64,000 nt of DNA from Acidobacteriota bacterium (GTDB lineage: Bacteria; Acidobacteriota; Blastocatellia; RBC074): NCBI GenBank assembly GCA_019639255.1, contig JAHBSF010000015.1, positions 1 through 64,000 of the forward strand, read 5' to 3'. This document shows positions 37,514 through 46,317 of this stretch, piece by piece. The notes beneath the pieces are model-generated. The model ran no database searches. It had not been told where the DNA came from and saw nothing but the letters and a program-made list of their open reading frames with translations. The position numbers and the translations under genes were made by a program. How positions within the stretch are numbered: the first letter of the stretch is position 1; each line of letters begins with the position of its first letter.

Positions 37514-37582
37514 TGCTATGACACGCTATGACAAGAAGCTATGACAAGCTGTGACAATCTGCTGTGACAACCTGCTGTGACA
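37514..37582 (+). repeat. Six-copy GCTRTGACA tandem array
   Basis: GCTATGACA at 37514, 37525 and 37538 and GCTGTGACA at 37548, 37561 and 37574, with 10-13 base spacing close to a helical turn. Possibly a protein-binding array or a slippage product. Confidence 0.7.
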
Positions 37583-37956
<374 letters not shown>

Positions 37957-38078
37957 TGATCCAAGACCCATTTTTATAACACGCCGCCCCACCTCTGACA
38001 AGCCTGTCATCTGCTCCTCCAACCCATCAAGCCATCCGCCCATCCGATGAATTCATCGGTTCACCGGCTCGCAAAAAC

Positions 38079-39584
38079 TCAGGACCTCGGTTTGAGCGCA
38101 GCTTCGGCCGCGGCAAGTCCGTCGCGCGCAAGCTTCGAGTCGGGGCGCAATCTCAACGCTTCGGCGTAATCCTTGCGCGCCTCGACGTAATCCCCCTTCT
38201 CCATAAATGTTTTTGCAATCGCCAGCAGCCCGTTGAATTTTTTCAGATCCGCTACGTGATTGCGGACCGCAGGATAATCGGGCGCTTCCGGATTGGCGCG
38301 CATATACTCTTCAAACAGCCGTATCGCAGCAGGGTATCGCTCCTCCTGCTCCGCATCGCGCGCAGCTTTCAACGCTGCATTCTCGCGCGCTTCTTCCATA
38401 ACCGGCGGCGCTGAAGTCACAGGATCCGCCGCGCGGGGCGCAGTCGCCGCTTGCGGCATCGGCTCTTCAGACTGCGGAACAAATATGATTCCGGCTACCG
38501 TGACCGCCGCAAGCAATACTCCACCCGATGCAATAAATGCAAAACGGCTCGGCGATGACCGCGCCGTAGGCGCCTGCATCGTTACTCCGGCCGGTACGTA
38601 TACCTCCGTCGGATTTGAAGCCTGCGGCATCGGTGTTGTTGCGGGCGTCGTCGCTGCCTTATCAAACAATTCGGTCGGAGGTTGCATCGCCTGCCTTGCC
38701 GCGCCCGTTGATGCAAATCCGCGCGCTTCACCTTCCAGCATCGCATCCAGCCATTCGCCCGCGGATTGAAAACGATCCTCGGGGCGCTTTGCGAGCGCGC
38801 GCATCACCTGTGCGGCAAGCCCTTCGGGAATTCCCGCCTTTATTCCGGAAAGCGGCGGAGGCGCAAGCTCCATGTGCCCCTTCAATACTTCATACTCCGA
38901 CCCGGTTTCGCTCGGCAGAAAGGGCAATCTTCCGGCGAGCATTTCATAAAACGTCACGCCGAGGCTGTAGAGGTCCGAGCGCGCGTCGATTTCCAGTCCG
39001 CGTATCTGCTCGGGCGACATATAGTCGACCGTGCCGGGATTGAAACCCGTGCGCGTCATAGTGCTTTCGCCCGCAAGCTTGACGATGCCGAAATCCGTGA
39101 TCTTCAGCCGCCCCTTGCCGTCGAGCATCATATTCGCCGGTTTGATGTCCCGATGGATTATTCCCTTCAACTGTCGCCCGGATTCGTCTACAAACCCGAA
39201 ATGATGGGCGTAATCCAGCGCCGCGAGCGCCTGCTTGAACAGCGGAACCGCATGCGCCGCATCGATCGCTCCGCGCCGCTTGCCCAGATCGCGCAGACTC
39301 ATTCCGTCGATGAACTCCATCACCAGGTAATAGTTCTCGTCGGTGGTGAAGAATTCGTAAACGCGCACGATGTTCGGATGATCGAACTGCGACTGAATGT
39401 AGGCCTCGCGCACGAACCGCGCCTTTAGATGCTCGCGCGCGCTCGGCGGGAATGACGAAAGAAGAATGGATTTGACCACGACTTCGCGCGGCAGGTTGAT
39501 GTGACGGCCGCGGTAAACCGCTCCCATCCCGCCCTGCGCAAGCTCACTGGTGATTTCGTAGTTGCCGATCCGTGTGCCGATCAT
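38079..39584 (-). CDS. Transmembrane Ser/Thr protein kinase with TPR-like tail
   Basis: 501 residues. Complete Hanks-type kinase domain (about 8-275): glycine loop AQGGMGAVYRG, Lys 38 (VVVKSI), catalytic HRDIKPANMM (144-153), DFG (164-166) and activation segment with SPEQIRGLEIDARSDLYSLG. A Pro/Thr-rich linker leads to one membrane helix (FAFIASGGVLLAAVTVAGIIF, about 345-365). The external C-terminus (about 395-500) is helical with TPR features (RYPAAIRLFEEYMRANPEAP, YVEARKDYAEALRLRPDSKL). Likely senses a periplasmic signal or partner. It runs in the same direction as two secreted proteins that follow upstream. Confidence 0.93.
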   Translation of the reverse strand: MIGTRIGNYEITSELAQGGMGAVYRGRHINLPREVVVKSILLSSFPPSAREHLKARFVREAYIQSQFDHPNIVRVYEFFTTDENYYLVMEFIDGMSLRDLGKRRGAIDAAHAVPLFKQALAALDYAHHFGFVDESGRQLKGIIHRDIKPANMMLDGKGRLKITDFGIVKLAGESTMTRTGFNPGTVDYMSPEQIRGLEIDARSDLYSLGVTFYEMLAGRLPFLPSETGSEYEVLKGHMELAPPPLSGIKAGIPEGLAAQVMRALAKRPEDRFQSAGEWLDAMLEGEARGFASTGAARQAMQPPTELFDKAATTPATTPMPQASNPTEVYVPAGVTMQAPTARSSPSRFAFIASGGVLLAAVTVAGIIFVPQSEEPMPQAATAPRAADPVTSAPPVMEEARENAALKAARDAEQEERYPAAIRLFEEYMRANPEAPDYPAVRNHVADLKKFNGLLAIAKTFMEKGDYVEARKDYAEALRLRPDSKLARDGLAAAEAALKPRS

Positions 39585-39612
39585 GAGGAAAGCACCGCAC
39601 CCAGCGCCTGGT

Positions 39613-40374
39613 TCAGGAAACGACGTTTGAGCTTTTGAGCGCGGCGATGAGCGTTTCGGAAGCGCCGAGATTGCGCAACTCCTTCAGCGCCGCATCGCGC
39701 GGTTTGAACTTGATGCCGTGTTTGCGCAGCGCGGCTACTATGCGATCCTCGGGCGCCGAATTCTGCACAAGCGATACGACCTCCAGATAACTGACTCCGT
39801 GTTTGGCCGCGGCAGGCTTGCTCGCAGGTCTTTTTGCAACCGGCGAACTTTTTGCCGGCGTCGCCGGTTTCGGGGCTTCCGCCCCCGTTACTTCGGGAAA
39901 GAAACTGCCCGAAAACAGATCGTCCGCCAGAAGCCCCGCTACCTCGATCAGCCGGTCTTCGCCGATTCGCTCCGCCTGCACGCCCCAGTCGCCGGGAGGC
40001 GTGCGTTCGACGCTCGTAGCAATGACTTCGGTTCCTACAATCAATCGCACAGAAGCCGCAGCCTCCGCGTTTACTCCGCCCTCGCGCTTCACCTCATCCG
40101 TTACGGGCACGGCGCGCGAAGAGATCGTTCCTTCTACGATCATCGACGCCTCGCGCCGGTTTGTAGTGACGCGGAAACCGGCGGCGGCAAGGCGCTCGGT
40201 GAGGGTGTTGGCGGCGACGGTGGACGGCTGACCCAGATTGGTTTCGGTCAGATTCAGAAAGATTCTGACCTGTTTTTTCTGACCCTGCGCCGATACCGCA
40301 GCCTGAAAAGCCAACAGCATACATGCGCACAGCATCGCTGCGTGCGCCCATAATCTTCTGCATTCCGGTTTCAT
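39613..40374 (-). CDS. Secreted protein with C-terminal helical domain
   Basis: About 253 residues from MKPECRRLWAHAAML, with two ATGs shortly upstream. Signal peptide to AVSAQG, then an alpha/beta region (VRIFLNLTETNLGQPSTVAA ... GFRVTTNRREASMIVEG) recalling the lipoprotein or CsgG-like domains that sense envelope stress. An Ala/Pro/Lys linker (about 170-195) leads to a helical module (YLEVVSLVQNSAPEDRIVAALRKHG, then LRNLGASETLIAALKSS). I do not recognise a family. Lies between the kinase and a related exported protein, suggesting a shared envelope function. Confidence 0.65.
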   Translation of the reverse strand: MKPECRRLWAHAAMLCACMLLAFQAAVSAQGQKKQVRIFLNLTETNLGQPSTVAANTLTERLAAAGFRVTTNRREASMIVEGTISSRAVPVTDEVKREGGVNAEAAASVRLIVGTEVIATSVERTPPGDWGVQAERIGEDRLIEVAGLLADDLFSGSFFPEVTGAEAPKPATPAKSSPVAKRPASKPAAAKHGVSYLEVVSLVQNSAPEDRIVAALRKHGIKFKPRDAALKELRNLGASETLIAALKSSNVVS

Positions 40375-40444
40375 GATGCTCATCGAAATCTGCCCGATAT
40401 GAATCAACCCGATATGAATTCAACCACGCGACATCGGGACGAAA

Positions 40445-40520
40445 AAGAGAGATAACGGAACAAACGAAAAAAGACGGAACAGACGGAAGTATTCTGTATG
40501 TCCGTGATTTTCGTTTCACT
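40445..40520 (+). repeat. Hairpin repeat, copy 13 (right outer arm missing)
   Basis: AGAGAGATAACGGAACAAAC and loop GTATTCTGTATG, then the T-rich arm stops after GTGATTTTCGTTTCA, where the next gene's stop codon lies. The outer motif CCACGCGACATCGGGAC precedes it. Confidence 0.8.
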
Positions 40521-41400
40521 TCACGGGGCGCACGGCATCGCCCTTAGTGATTGCGTCCTTGCCCGCTTCGTTGATTCTGGCCTTTGCCGCGTTTTCGCGC
40601 ACTTCGAGAATTTCGATGACTCCCTTGGAGTCGAGATCGAATTCGGCCAGACCCTCTTCTTCGGCGGCGTCGCCGGCGGACTGCGCTTCCTCGCGCGCCA
40701 CCGCGTGCACGGTGAAACGATCCCCGGCCCTTACGCCGTGGCGCGAGCCGAGATTGATGTATACGGTTCCGGCTTCGGCGCGCAGTATGCGCCCGCGCTT
40801 GAGAAAGAATGCGGCGAGTTTTGCGGCAAGGCGATCTACGGCCTTTGCCGTAAGGTCTTCGTAGACGTTTATCGCTCCGCCTCGTTCATTCGTCCTGTTG
40901 CGCTTCTCGCTTATGGTTACCTTGTCGCTGAAAAGTATGGCTCGCGTTACGGGATCGACCGCAGCCGCGCCCAACTCTACGGTGTAGGTAACCTCTATGC
41001 GCGCAAACAGGTCGCGTTCGACCGCGCCCACGCGCAGCAGTTCGGGGAATACGTAAGCGTCGGGCGGTTCCGCGAGATTGCCCGGAAGCTGCCGGTTGAA
41101 GGCGCCTTTTTTGGAATCGGCAATGAGTTTGGTCAACTGCTCGACCTGTTCGTCGTCGAGCGTGACGATCTGCTTGAAGCCCTTGCTCTGATCGAGCGCT
41201 ATGCGCAGGCTTGATGCAAGCGCCTTTGCGTCGCCGCGATAATCGGCGTCGCCCGCGGCGGTAATGCGAAAATAACGCACGCCGAGCGTGAGCGAATCAA
41301 CGGATTCCTGCGCGCGCGCAACGGTAGCGGCAGCCACTGCAACCAGGATCGACATCGCAAGGCGCAACGCCGGTTTCATATTCATACAAAAATTATTCAT
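40516..41400 (-). CDS. Secreted CsgG/FlgT-like protein
   Basis: 294 residues from MNNFCMNMKPALRLAM, a signal peptide ending VARAQ. Middle part LASSLRIALDQSKGFKQIVTL and ARIEVTYTVELGAAAVDPVT fits curli-assembly CsgG-like or DUF-type lipoproteins. The C-terminal GTVYINLGSRHGVRAGDRFT then SKGVIEILEVRENAAKARI matches the FlgT C-terminal / SH3-like domain. Probably a periplasmic or outer-membrane-associated assembly factor. The last codons lie against a truncated hairpin arm. Confidence 0.7.
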   Translation of the reverse strand: MNNFCMNMKPALRLAMSILVAVAAATVARAQESVDSLTLGVRYFRITAAGDADYRGDAKALASSLRIALDQSKGFKQIVTLDDEQVEQLTKLIADSKKGAFNRQLPGNLAEPPDAYVFPELLRVGAVERDLFARIEVTYTVELGAAAVDPVTRAILFSDKVTISEKRNRTNERGGAINVYEDLTAKAVDRLAAKLAAFFLKRGRILRAEAGTVYINLGSRHGVRAGDRFTVHAVAREEAQSAGDAAEEEGLAEFDLDSKGVIEILEVRENAAKARINEAGKDAITKGDAVRPVK

Positions 41401-41422
41401 CTCACGGCTCTCATTAATCTCA

Positions 41423-41488
41423 ACACTCAGCACTCAGCACTGCTGCACTTCTTCTTCACACTCAGCACTCAGCACTCAGCACTTCTTC
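41423..41488 (+). repeat. CACTCAG heptamer microsatellite
   Basis: Two blocks of tandem CACTCAG units separated by TGCTGCACTTCTTCTTCA. It lies between two minus-strand genes and could expand or contract by slippage. Confidence 0.7.
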
Positions 41489-41489
41489 A

Positions 41490-42347
41490 TTACCAGTCGA
41501 CAGGAATCTGGTCTTCATCCGTGACGACTCCCGGCTGGAATTTCGGGTCGGTCAGGTCTACGCCGCCGATTTTTGCAAGATGCTGGGCTACGGAGGCAAG
41601 CGTTGCGGCGTGCTGCGGCCCTTCGGAGAGGATGCGGCCGAGCCCTTCAATGCCGTTATTGAGTCTTTTGGGTTGCGTAGAGAGCAGATTGCCGGGGCTG
41701 TTGCGAGTTCTTGCAGCGGCCGATTCCGCGCGCGGTTTGAGGGTTTCGGCCGTCTCTACGGCTTCGCGCTCCTGTTTTGCGGCGCCCCACAGGAGTTTTG
41801 CGATCTTGCCGTAATTTTCGCGGTCCTGTTTGCTCAGATCCTTTTCGTTGCGCTCGCGGTCGGCGATCTCTTCATCGACCAGGGCGCGGCGCTCGGCGCG
41901 CTGCTGTTGTTCGGCCCTGATCTGCGCGTCGACTTCGCGTTCGGTTTTCTCGTCGTAGCCGCCGCCGCCGGTTTGCCGCCCGAGTTCGGCCAGAAGCTTG
42001 CGCTTTGCGGCTATGGAACGATCGAGCGCGGCGACTTCCTCCTGATCCTTCTCTATCTGGCTTTGCGTGGTTCTACGCGTGGTATTGCGCAGCGCCTGGC
42101 GTCGTATGATGTCGTCGGCGAGGCTCAGCGAAACGCGCGCGTAGGCGGATTTGACGCGCGCCGTATCGATTTCCCGCAGCATACCGTCGATCTCGCTGCC
42201 GCCGCCGGCGCCGGGGAGTTTTTTGCGCAGCTTGTCGAACTGCGCCTGCGTCTCAACCGGCATTACAGCTACCATCACTACAACGAGCGCGGCAACGATC
42301 AGCCACGGAATCGGGCGAAATGAAAAAGAGGCAGGCTTGTAAAACAC
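41490..42347 (-). CDS. Secreted coiled-coil protein of unknown function
   Basis: 285 residues, GTG start eight bases after GAGGAG. Signal segment PWLIVAALVVVMVAVMPVETQAQ, then a long charged helical region (about 50-200, rich in Glu, Arg and Gln: EKDQEEVAALDRSIAAKRKLL and AEQQQRAERRALVDEEIADR) that should form a coiled coil. No enzyme motif. Follows the exported proteins above in the same direction; may be a structural or adaptor protein of the envelope. Confidence 0.65.
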   Translation of the reverse strand: MFYKPASFSFRPIPWLIVAALVVVMVAVMPVETQAQFDKLRKKLPGAGGGSEIDGMLREIDTARVKSAYARVSLSLADDIIRRQALRNTTRRTTQSQIEKDQEEVAALDRSIAAKRKLLAELGRQTGGGGYDEKTEREVDAQIRAEQQQRAERRALVDEEIADRERNEKDLSKQDRENYGKIAKLLWGAAKQEREAVETAETLKPRAESAAARTRNSPGNLLSTQPKRLNNGIEGLGRILSEGPQHAATLASVAQHLAKIGGVDLTDPKFQPGVVTDEDQIPVDW

Positions 42348-42476
42348 GGCTTCATCTCCTCAAACGAAATGAAATGAACGTCAATACGATTCGGCAAACG
42401 TCGTCATGATGCGGCAAAGGAAGTGATAGTTCAACCATCCCGCGCCTCGCTGCGTTCGGCGTATAATGACCGGCGT

Positions 42477-43166
42477 ATGCCCGAACCCGTCGATCATCCC
42501 GGCAACGATCCGACTTTCGCTTCCGCGTTCCGCAATCTCACCGCGGCTGCGCGCTGCGGCCGGATGCTTGCCGAACGGGATGCACCTGTAGGCGCGCTTC
42601 TGGATGAATACCTCGCGCTTCGAGCCCGATTTGAAAACTCGCCTGAAGAACTTGCTCAGCTCGATCTTGCGTGCATAACGGCGCTCGAAGCCTTTGTAGA
42701 GAGCCGCGCGCAGCAGGCCGGGCGCGATCCGGTTACGGGTTTGCCCGGGCGTGCTGCGTTTGAAAAAGCGCTTGTCGAAGAGATCACGCGCGCGCACCGC
42801 TACGATCGTTTCTTTTCGCTCGCGCTCATAGATCTGGACGATTTCAAGACGGTCAACGACCGGTTCGGACATCAGGCGGGGGATCTGCTGCTCGGAGAAA
42901 CGGCGCGCGCGCTGCGCGCGGGTTTGCGCGAAAGCGATCGCATATTCCGCTACGGCGGGGATGAGTTCGCCGTACTCTCGCCGGAAACGCGGGCGGAGGA
43001 TCTGGCGTTTGCGCTTGCGCGCGTTGCGGGGCGGGGGGGCGGCGCGGCGGGTTTCAGTTGCGGGATTGCGGGTTTTCCGGACGAAGCGGATACTGCGGGA
43101 GAACTAGTGAAACTCGTCGATGAGCGACTGTACGCCAACAAACGCAAACGGAATGAAACAGAATGA
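42477..43166 (+). CDS. GGDEF diguanylate cyclase
   Basis: 229 residues from MPEPVDHPGNDP. An N-terminal helical part (about 1-80) precedes a complete GGDEF domain: DPVTGLPGRAAFEKAL, DLDDFKTVNDRFGHQAGD, active site GGDEF (160-164) and the inhibitory RxxD site RESD (151-154), five residues before. It should make c-di-GMP from two GTP and be feedback inhibited. No sensory domain is recognised. The C-terminal residues KRKRNETE run into a degenerate GAATGAAAC tandem stretch resembling the A-rich hairpin arm. Confidence 0.9.
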   Translation: MPEPVDHPGNDPTFASAFRNLTAAARCGRMLAERDAPVGALLDEYLALRARFENSPEELAQLDLACITALEAFVESRAQQAGRDPVTGLPGRAAFEKALVEEITRAHRYDRFFSLALIDLDDFKTVNDRFGHQAGDLLLGETARALRAGLRESDRIFRYGGDEFAVLSPETRAEDLAFALARVAGRGGGAAGFSCGIAGFPDEADTAGELVKLVDERLYANKRKRNETE

Positions 43167-43227
43167 AACAGAATGAAACGGAATGAACGAAAAATTGGCG
43201 CTTTTCGTTCGCCGGGTTTTTGTGTAG

Positions 43228-43245
43228 ACTTACCGGTCGGTAAGT
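43228..43245 (+). promoter_or_regulatory. Palindromic operator, TetR-type
   Basis: ACTTACCGGTCGGTAAGT is an inverted repeat with 7-base arms (ACTTACC/GGTAAGT), 13 bases before the GGGAGG of the following esterase gene. The form TTACCGNNCGGTAA is typical of TetR-family sites. No TetR gene is nearby. Confidence 0.55.
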
Positions 43246-43271
43246 AATTGCGTCACACGGGAGGATCCACC

Positions 43272-44366
43272 ATGAAAAAATCTCCGGTACTGTTCAGGTT
43301 GTTGTTGGCGATCGGCGCCGTAGCGGCGTCGGCGAATGCTGTAGGTGCGCAGGAGCAGCCGTTCCGGTTTGCGGGTACGACGTGCACGCCGGCGCCTTTT
43401 CTGCACTGTCCCGACAGCGAGTGTTCGGGTGCAACCGTAATCAATCAGGGAAACGTCGTCGAGATGAAGACGCGCCGTACGTATTTTCTCGACTATCCGT
43501 GCGATCTGAAGCCGGGCGAGAAGGTTACGTTCATACTCAGCCTTCACGGCGGCGGAAGTTACGGCAACTGGCAGCGGCATTATTTTCCGCTGCTCGATTA
43601 CACGACGAAATACCGTCTGGTAGTCGCAACGCCGAACGCTCCGACGCGCGCCTGGTCTCCGGCCGATGACGAATACCTGCAGAATATCGTGAATTTCGTC
43701 ATCGGGCAGATAGGCAGGGATAATATCAAGGCGTTCTGGCTTGCAGGTCATTCGCAGGGCGGGATGACTTCAAACAGGCTGATACGGACGGATTTCTTCA
43801 AGGACAAGGTAGACGGCTGGCTGAGCCTTTCGGGCGGGCGGTTGGGCGGAAATCCGGGGCGCAGCGCTACATTTGCTCCGGGCCCTGCCCCGGGCGCCGC
43901 AGCACCCGCGGCCGGAGCGGCGGCGCCTGCAGCAGGCGCACCCCCGGGCGGCGGTGCGATGGCTGCGACGATGGCGGCGTTGCGCGAGCTTCCGGCGGCC
44001 GATTTCTCGTTCATATACACGACGGGCGAGCGCGAAATCGACGAAAAGGGAGTGCCGGAAAACTCCGAATGGGCGAAGAAATATTCGTGCGGCCCGCAGC
44101 GCAAGGGCGAGGTCATAGCGGACTCCAAGGCCGGATATGTTTACGATACGAGCCGGTTGAACCTGCTGCGTCCGGGCTGGGGGTTGCTTCCGGGGCCGGG
44201 AAAGGCGCAGGTATACCGGTATCCGGATTGCAAGGACGGGCGCGTAGTGGGGGATGTGATTCGACTGGAAAAGGGGCACACCGAGGGGCTTGAGCCGAAG
44301 GTAACCGAAGAGCTGATAAAGATGATGCTCTCGGCCAGGGGCGGGAAGCTTCAGCAGTCGAATTAA
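43272..44366 (+). CDS. Secreted alpha/beta-hydrolase (PHB-depolymerase-like)
   Basis: 364 residues from [12 protein letters not shown] after GGGAGG; signal peptide ending VGAQ. Fold of LpqC/esterase PHB-depolymerase relatives: [13 protein letters not shown], nucleophile motif [10 protein letters not shown] (Ser about 163) and a C-terminal His region [10 protein letters not shown] low-complexity Ala/Pro/Gly insert ([19 protein letters not shown], about 200-225) interrupts the lid region. Four cysteines near the N-terminus ([16 protein letters not shown]) may form disulfides. Substrate unknown. Probably controlled through the TetR-like palindrome upstream. Confidence 0.8.
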   Translation: MKKSPVLFRLLLAIGAVAASANAVGAQEQPFRFAGTTCTPAPFLHCPDSECSGATVINQGNVVEMKTRRTYFLDYPCDLKPGEKVTFILSLHGGGSYGNWQRHYFPLLDYTTKYRLVVATPNAPTRAWSPADDEYLQNIVNFVIGQIGRDNIKAFWLAGHSQGGMTSNRLIRTDFFKDKVDGWLSLSGGRLGGNPGRSATFAPGPAPGAAAPAAGAAAPAAGAPPGGGAMAATMAALRELPAADFSFIYTTGEREIDEKGVPENSEWAKKYSCGPQRKGEVIADSKAGYVYDTSRLNLLRPGWGLLPGPGKAQVYRYPDCKDGRVVGDVIRLEKGHTEGLEPKVTEELIKMMLSARGGKLQQSN

Positions 44367-44394
44367 ATTACTCCACTCGACATCGGGAGCTAAA

Positions 44395-44491
44395 AGAGAG
44401 ATAACGGAACAAACGAAAAAGGACGAAACAGACGGAATGAATCCTGTTTTCCGTTTGTTCCGTCTTATTTCGTCTGTTCCGTTATCTCTCT
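44395..44491 (+). repeat. Hairpin repeat, copy 14
   Basis: AGAGAGATAACGGAACAAAC ... GTTCCGTTATCTCTC with centre ACGGAATGAATCCTGTTTTC, unlike the common loop. The outer motif CCACTCGACATCGGGAG is on the left. Confidence 0.87.
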
Positions 44492-44655
44492 TGCCGTCTC
44501 CCGCTTTGTCCCAGTCTCACTGTGGATCGATTTCTCTTCTCGTTGCGGCGGATGATACAATCGCGCCGGGAATTTCCGTCGGTCCGTCATTTTCCGGCGC
44601 GCTTTTGAGGCGCTTTTGCGGGCAACATAGCGGGCGACATAATTGAGGGTAAACA

Positions 44656-46299
44656 ATGAAGTCAACCAAACTATTGCCGGGCTTACTGCTGGTTTTTGCT
44701 GCGTCGAGCGCCTGGGCGCAGCAATCGCCCCAGTCGCAACCGATCGTCAATATTCGCATCTCGCGAACGATCAAATCCGTCACCTATCGTCCCAACAGCG
44801 GCCAGTCGACCATTGGATTTCTGGGCACGGCGCTGCTGCCGCGGGCGGAGGGAAAAGCGCGCGTCCAGAACAAACAGGGCGTGACCTATATCGAGGGAGA
44901 AATCTCAAGGCTTGAGCCGGCGCTCAAATTCGGCAGCCCGTATTTGACCTACGTGCTCTGGGCGATTACGCCGGAAGGCAGCGCCAGCAACCTCGGCGAG
45001 ATCATAGTTCAGGGAACCAGGGCCAAAGTCAAAGCCAGCACGAATCTGCAATCCTTTGGGCTGATCGTCACGGCGGAGCCGTATTTCGCCATCGGCATGC
45101 CGAGCGAAATTGTGGTGCTGGAGAATGTCATCGTGCCGGGTACGATGGGCAAGATCGAAGCGGTAGATGCGAAATACGAATTGCTCGAACGCGGCAAATA
45201 CGAACCGGGCATCTTCGAGCCGTTCGAGATGGATGCGAAGACGCCGCTGGAACTCTATCAGGCGCGCAATGCCGCGCGCATCGGCGCCTGGATGCAGGCC
45301 GATAAGTACGCGACTGAATCCTGGGCGAAGGCGCAGAGGGAGTTGAAAAACGCCGAGGGTTTTCAGAGCCAGAAAAATCCCAACCGCAGGTCGGTGATGA
45401 TGATGGCGCGGGATGCGACGCAGATTTTCGAGGATGCGCGCGTCATTGCGCTCAAGCGTCAGGAAGAAGAGCAGTTGGCGAATGAGCGGCGAGCCGCGCG
45501 CGAACGTCAGGAGCAGGCCCGCGCTCAGGCTGAAGCCGAAGCCGAGCGCCGAAAGGAAGAAGCCGAAGCGCGGCGTCGCGCCGAACTCGAACGCGAAATG
45601 GAAGCCGCGCGGCGTGAGCGCGCCGAAGCGGAAAAACTGAAGGCCGAACTCGCCGGCGCGCAGGAAGCGCAGCGCCGCGCCGAAGCCGAAGCCGCGCGTG
45701 CTCGCGCCGTGGCCCAGGAAGAACAGGCGCGCCGCCTGGCGGACGAAGCCCGGAAAAGCGCCGACGCCTCTCGCCTGCGCGAGGAAGAAGCGCAGCGGCG
45801 CGAAGCCGCAGCCCGCAGGGAAGCTGAACAGTCGGCGCGTGAAAAAGCCGAACTGCGCGCCAGACTGCTCGAGCAATTCAACGCCGTTCTCGAAACACGC
45901 GACACAGAACGCGGACTCGTGGTCAATATGGGCGATGTATTGTTCGATACCGGGCGCTTCACCTTGCGACAGGTCGCACAGGTAAAGCTTGCGCGGCTGG
46001 CCGGCATCGTCCTGAGTTATCCGGGCCTGAGACTGGAGTCCGAAGGGCATACCGACAATGTCGGCGGTGAGGCATTCAATCAGAAACTCTCCGAACAGCG
46101 CGCCAACTCGGTTCGCGAATTCCTGATTTCGCAGGGCATCGCCGCCGACAGGATCACTTCGATCGGCAAAGCCTTTTCAATGCCGGTGGCCGATAACAAA
46201 ACTGCGGCCGGCCGGCAACGCAATCGCCGCGTCGAACTCATTGTTTCGGGGGAAGTCATCGGATCGAAGGTCGGGAACTTTTCACCCGACAAACAATGA
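44656..46299 (+). CDS. OmpA-family outer-membrane protein with long coiled coil
   Basis: 547 residues. Signal peptide LLPGLLLVFAASSAWAQ, beta-rich N-terminal domain (about 25-200), then about 160 residues of Glu/Arg/Ala coiled coil (ARERQEQARAQAEAEAERRK and onwards), and an OmpA C-terminal domain (about 415-530): VLFDTGRFTLRQVAQVKLAR, LESEGHTDNVGG, LSEQRANSVREFLISQGI and RQRNRRVEL. The OmpA domain binds diaminopimelate in peptidoglycan. The molecule therefore links envelope layers. Convergent with the MFS gene, only 18 bases apart, and notably without a hairpin copy. Confidence 0.9.
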   Translation: MKSTKLLPGLLLVFAASSAWAQQSPQSQPIVNIRISRTIKSVTYRPNSGQSTIGFLGTALLPRAEGKARVQNKQGVTYIEGEISRLEPALKFGSPYLTYVLWAITPEGSASNLGEIIVQGTRAKVKASTNLQSFGLIVTAEPYFAIGMPSEIVVLENVIVPGTMGKIEAVDAKYELLERGKYEPGIFEPFEMDAKTPLELYQARNAARIGAWMQADKYATESWAKAQRELKNAEGFQSQKNPNRRSVMMMARDATQIFEDARVIALKRQEEEQLANERRAARERQEQARAQAEAEAERRKEEAEARRRAELEREMEAARRERAEAEKLKAELAGAQEAQRRAEAEAARARAVAQEEQARRLADEARKSADASRLREEEAQRREAAARREAEQSAREKAELRARLLEQFNAVLETRDTERGLVVNMGDVLFDTGRFTLRQVAQVKLARLAGIVLSYPGLRLESEGHTDNVGGEAFNQKLSEQRANSVREFLISQGIAADRITSIGKAFSMPVADNKTAAGRQRNRRVELIVSGEVIGSKVGNFSPDKQ

Positions 46300-46317
46300 A
46301 CACCGGATAAACGAAGG

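Noticed and set aside
40516-41400. True flagellar FlgT annotation
   Set aside because: Only the C-terminal SH3-like part resembles FlgT, and there are no flagellar genes nearby.
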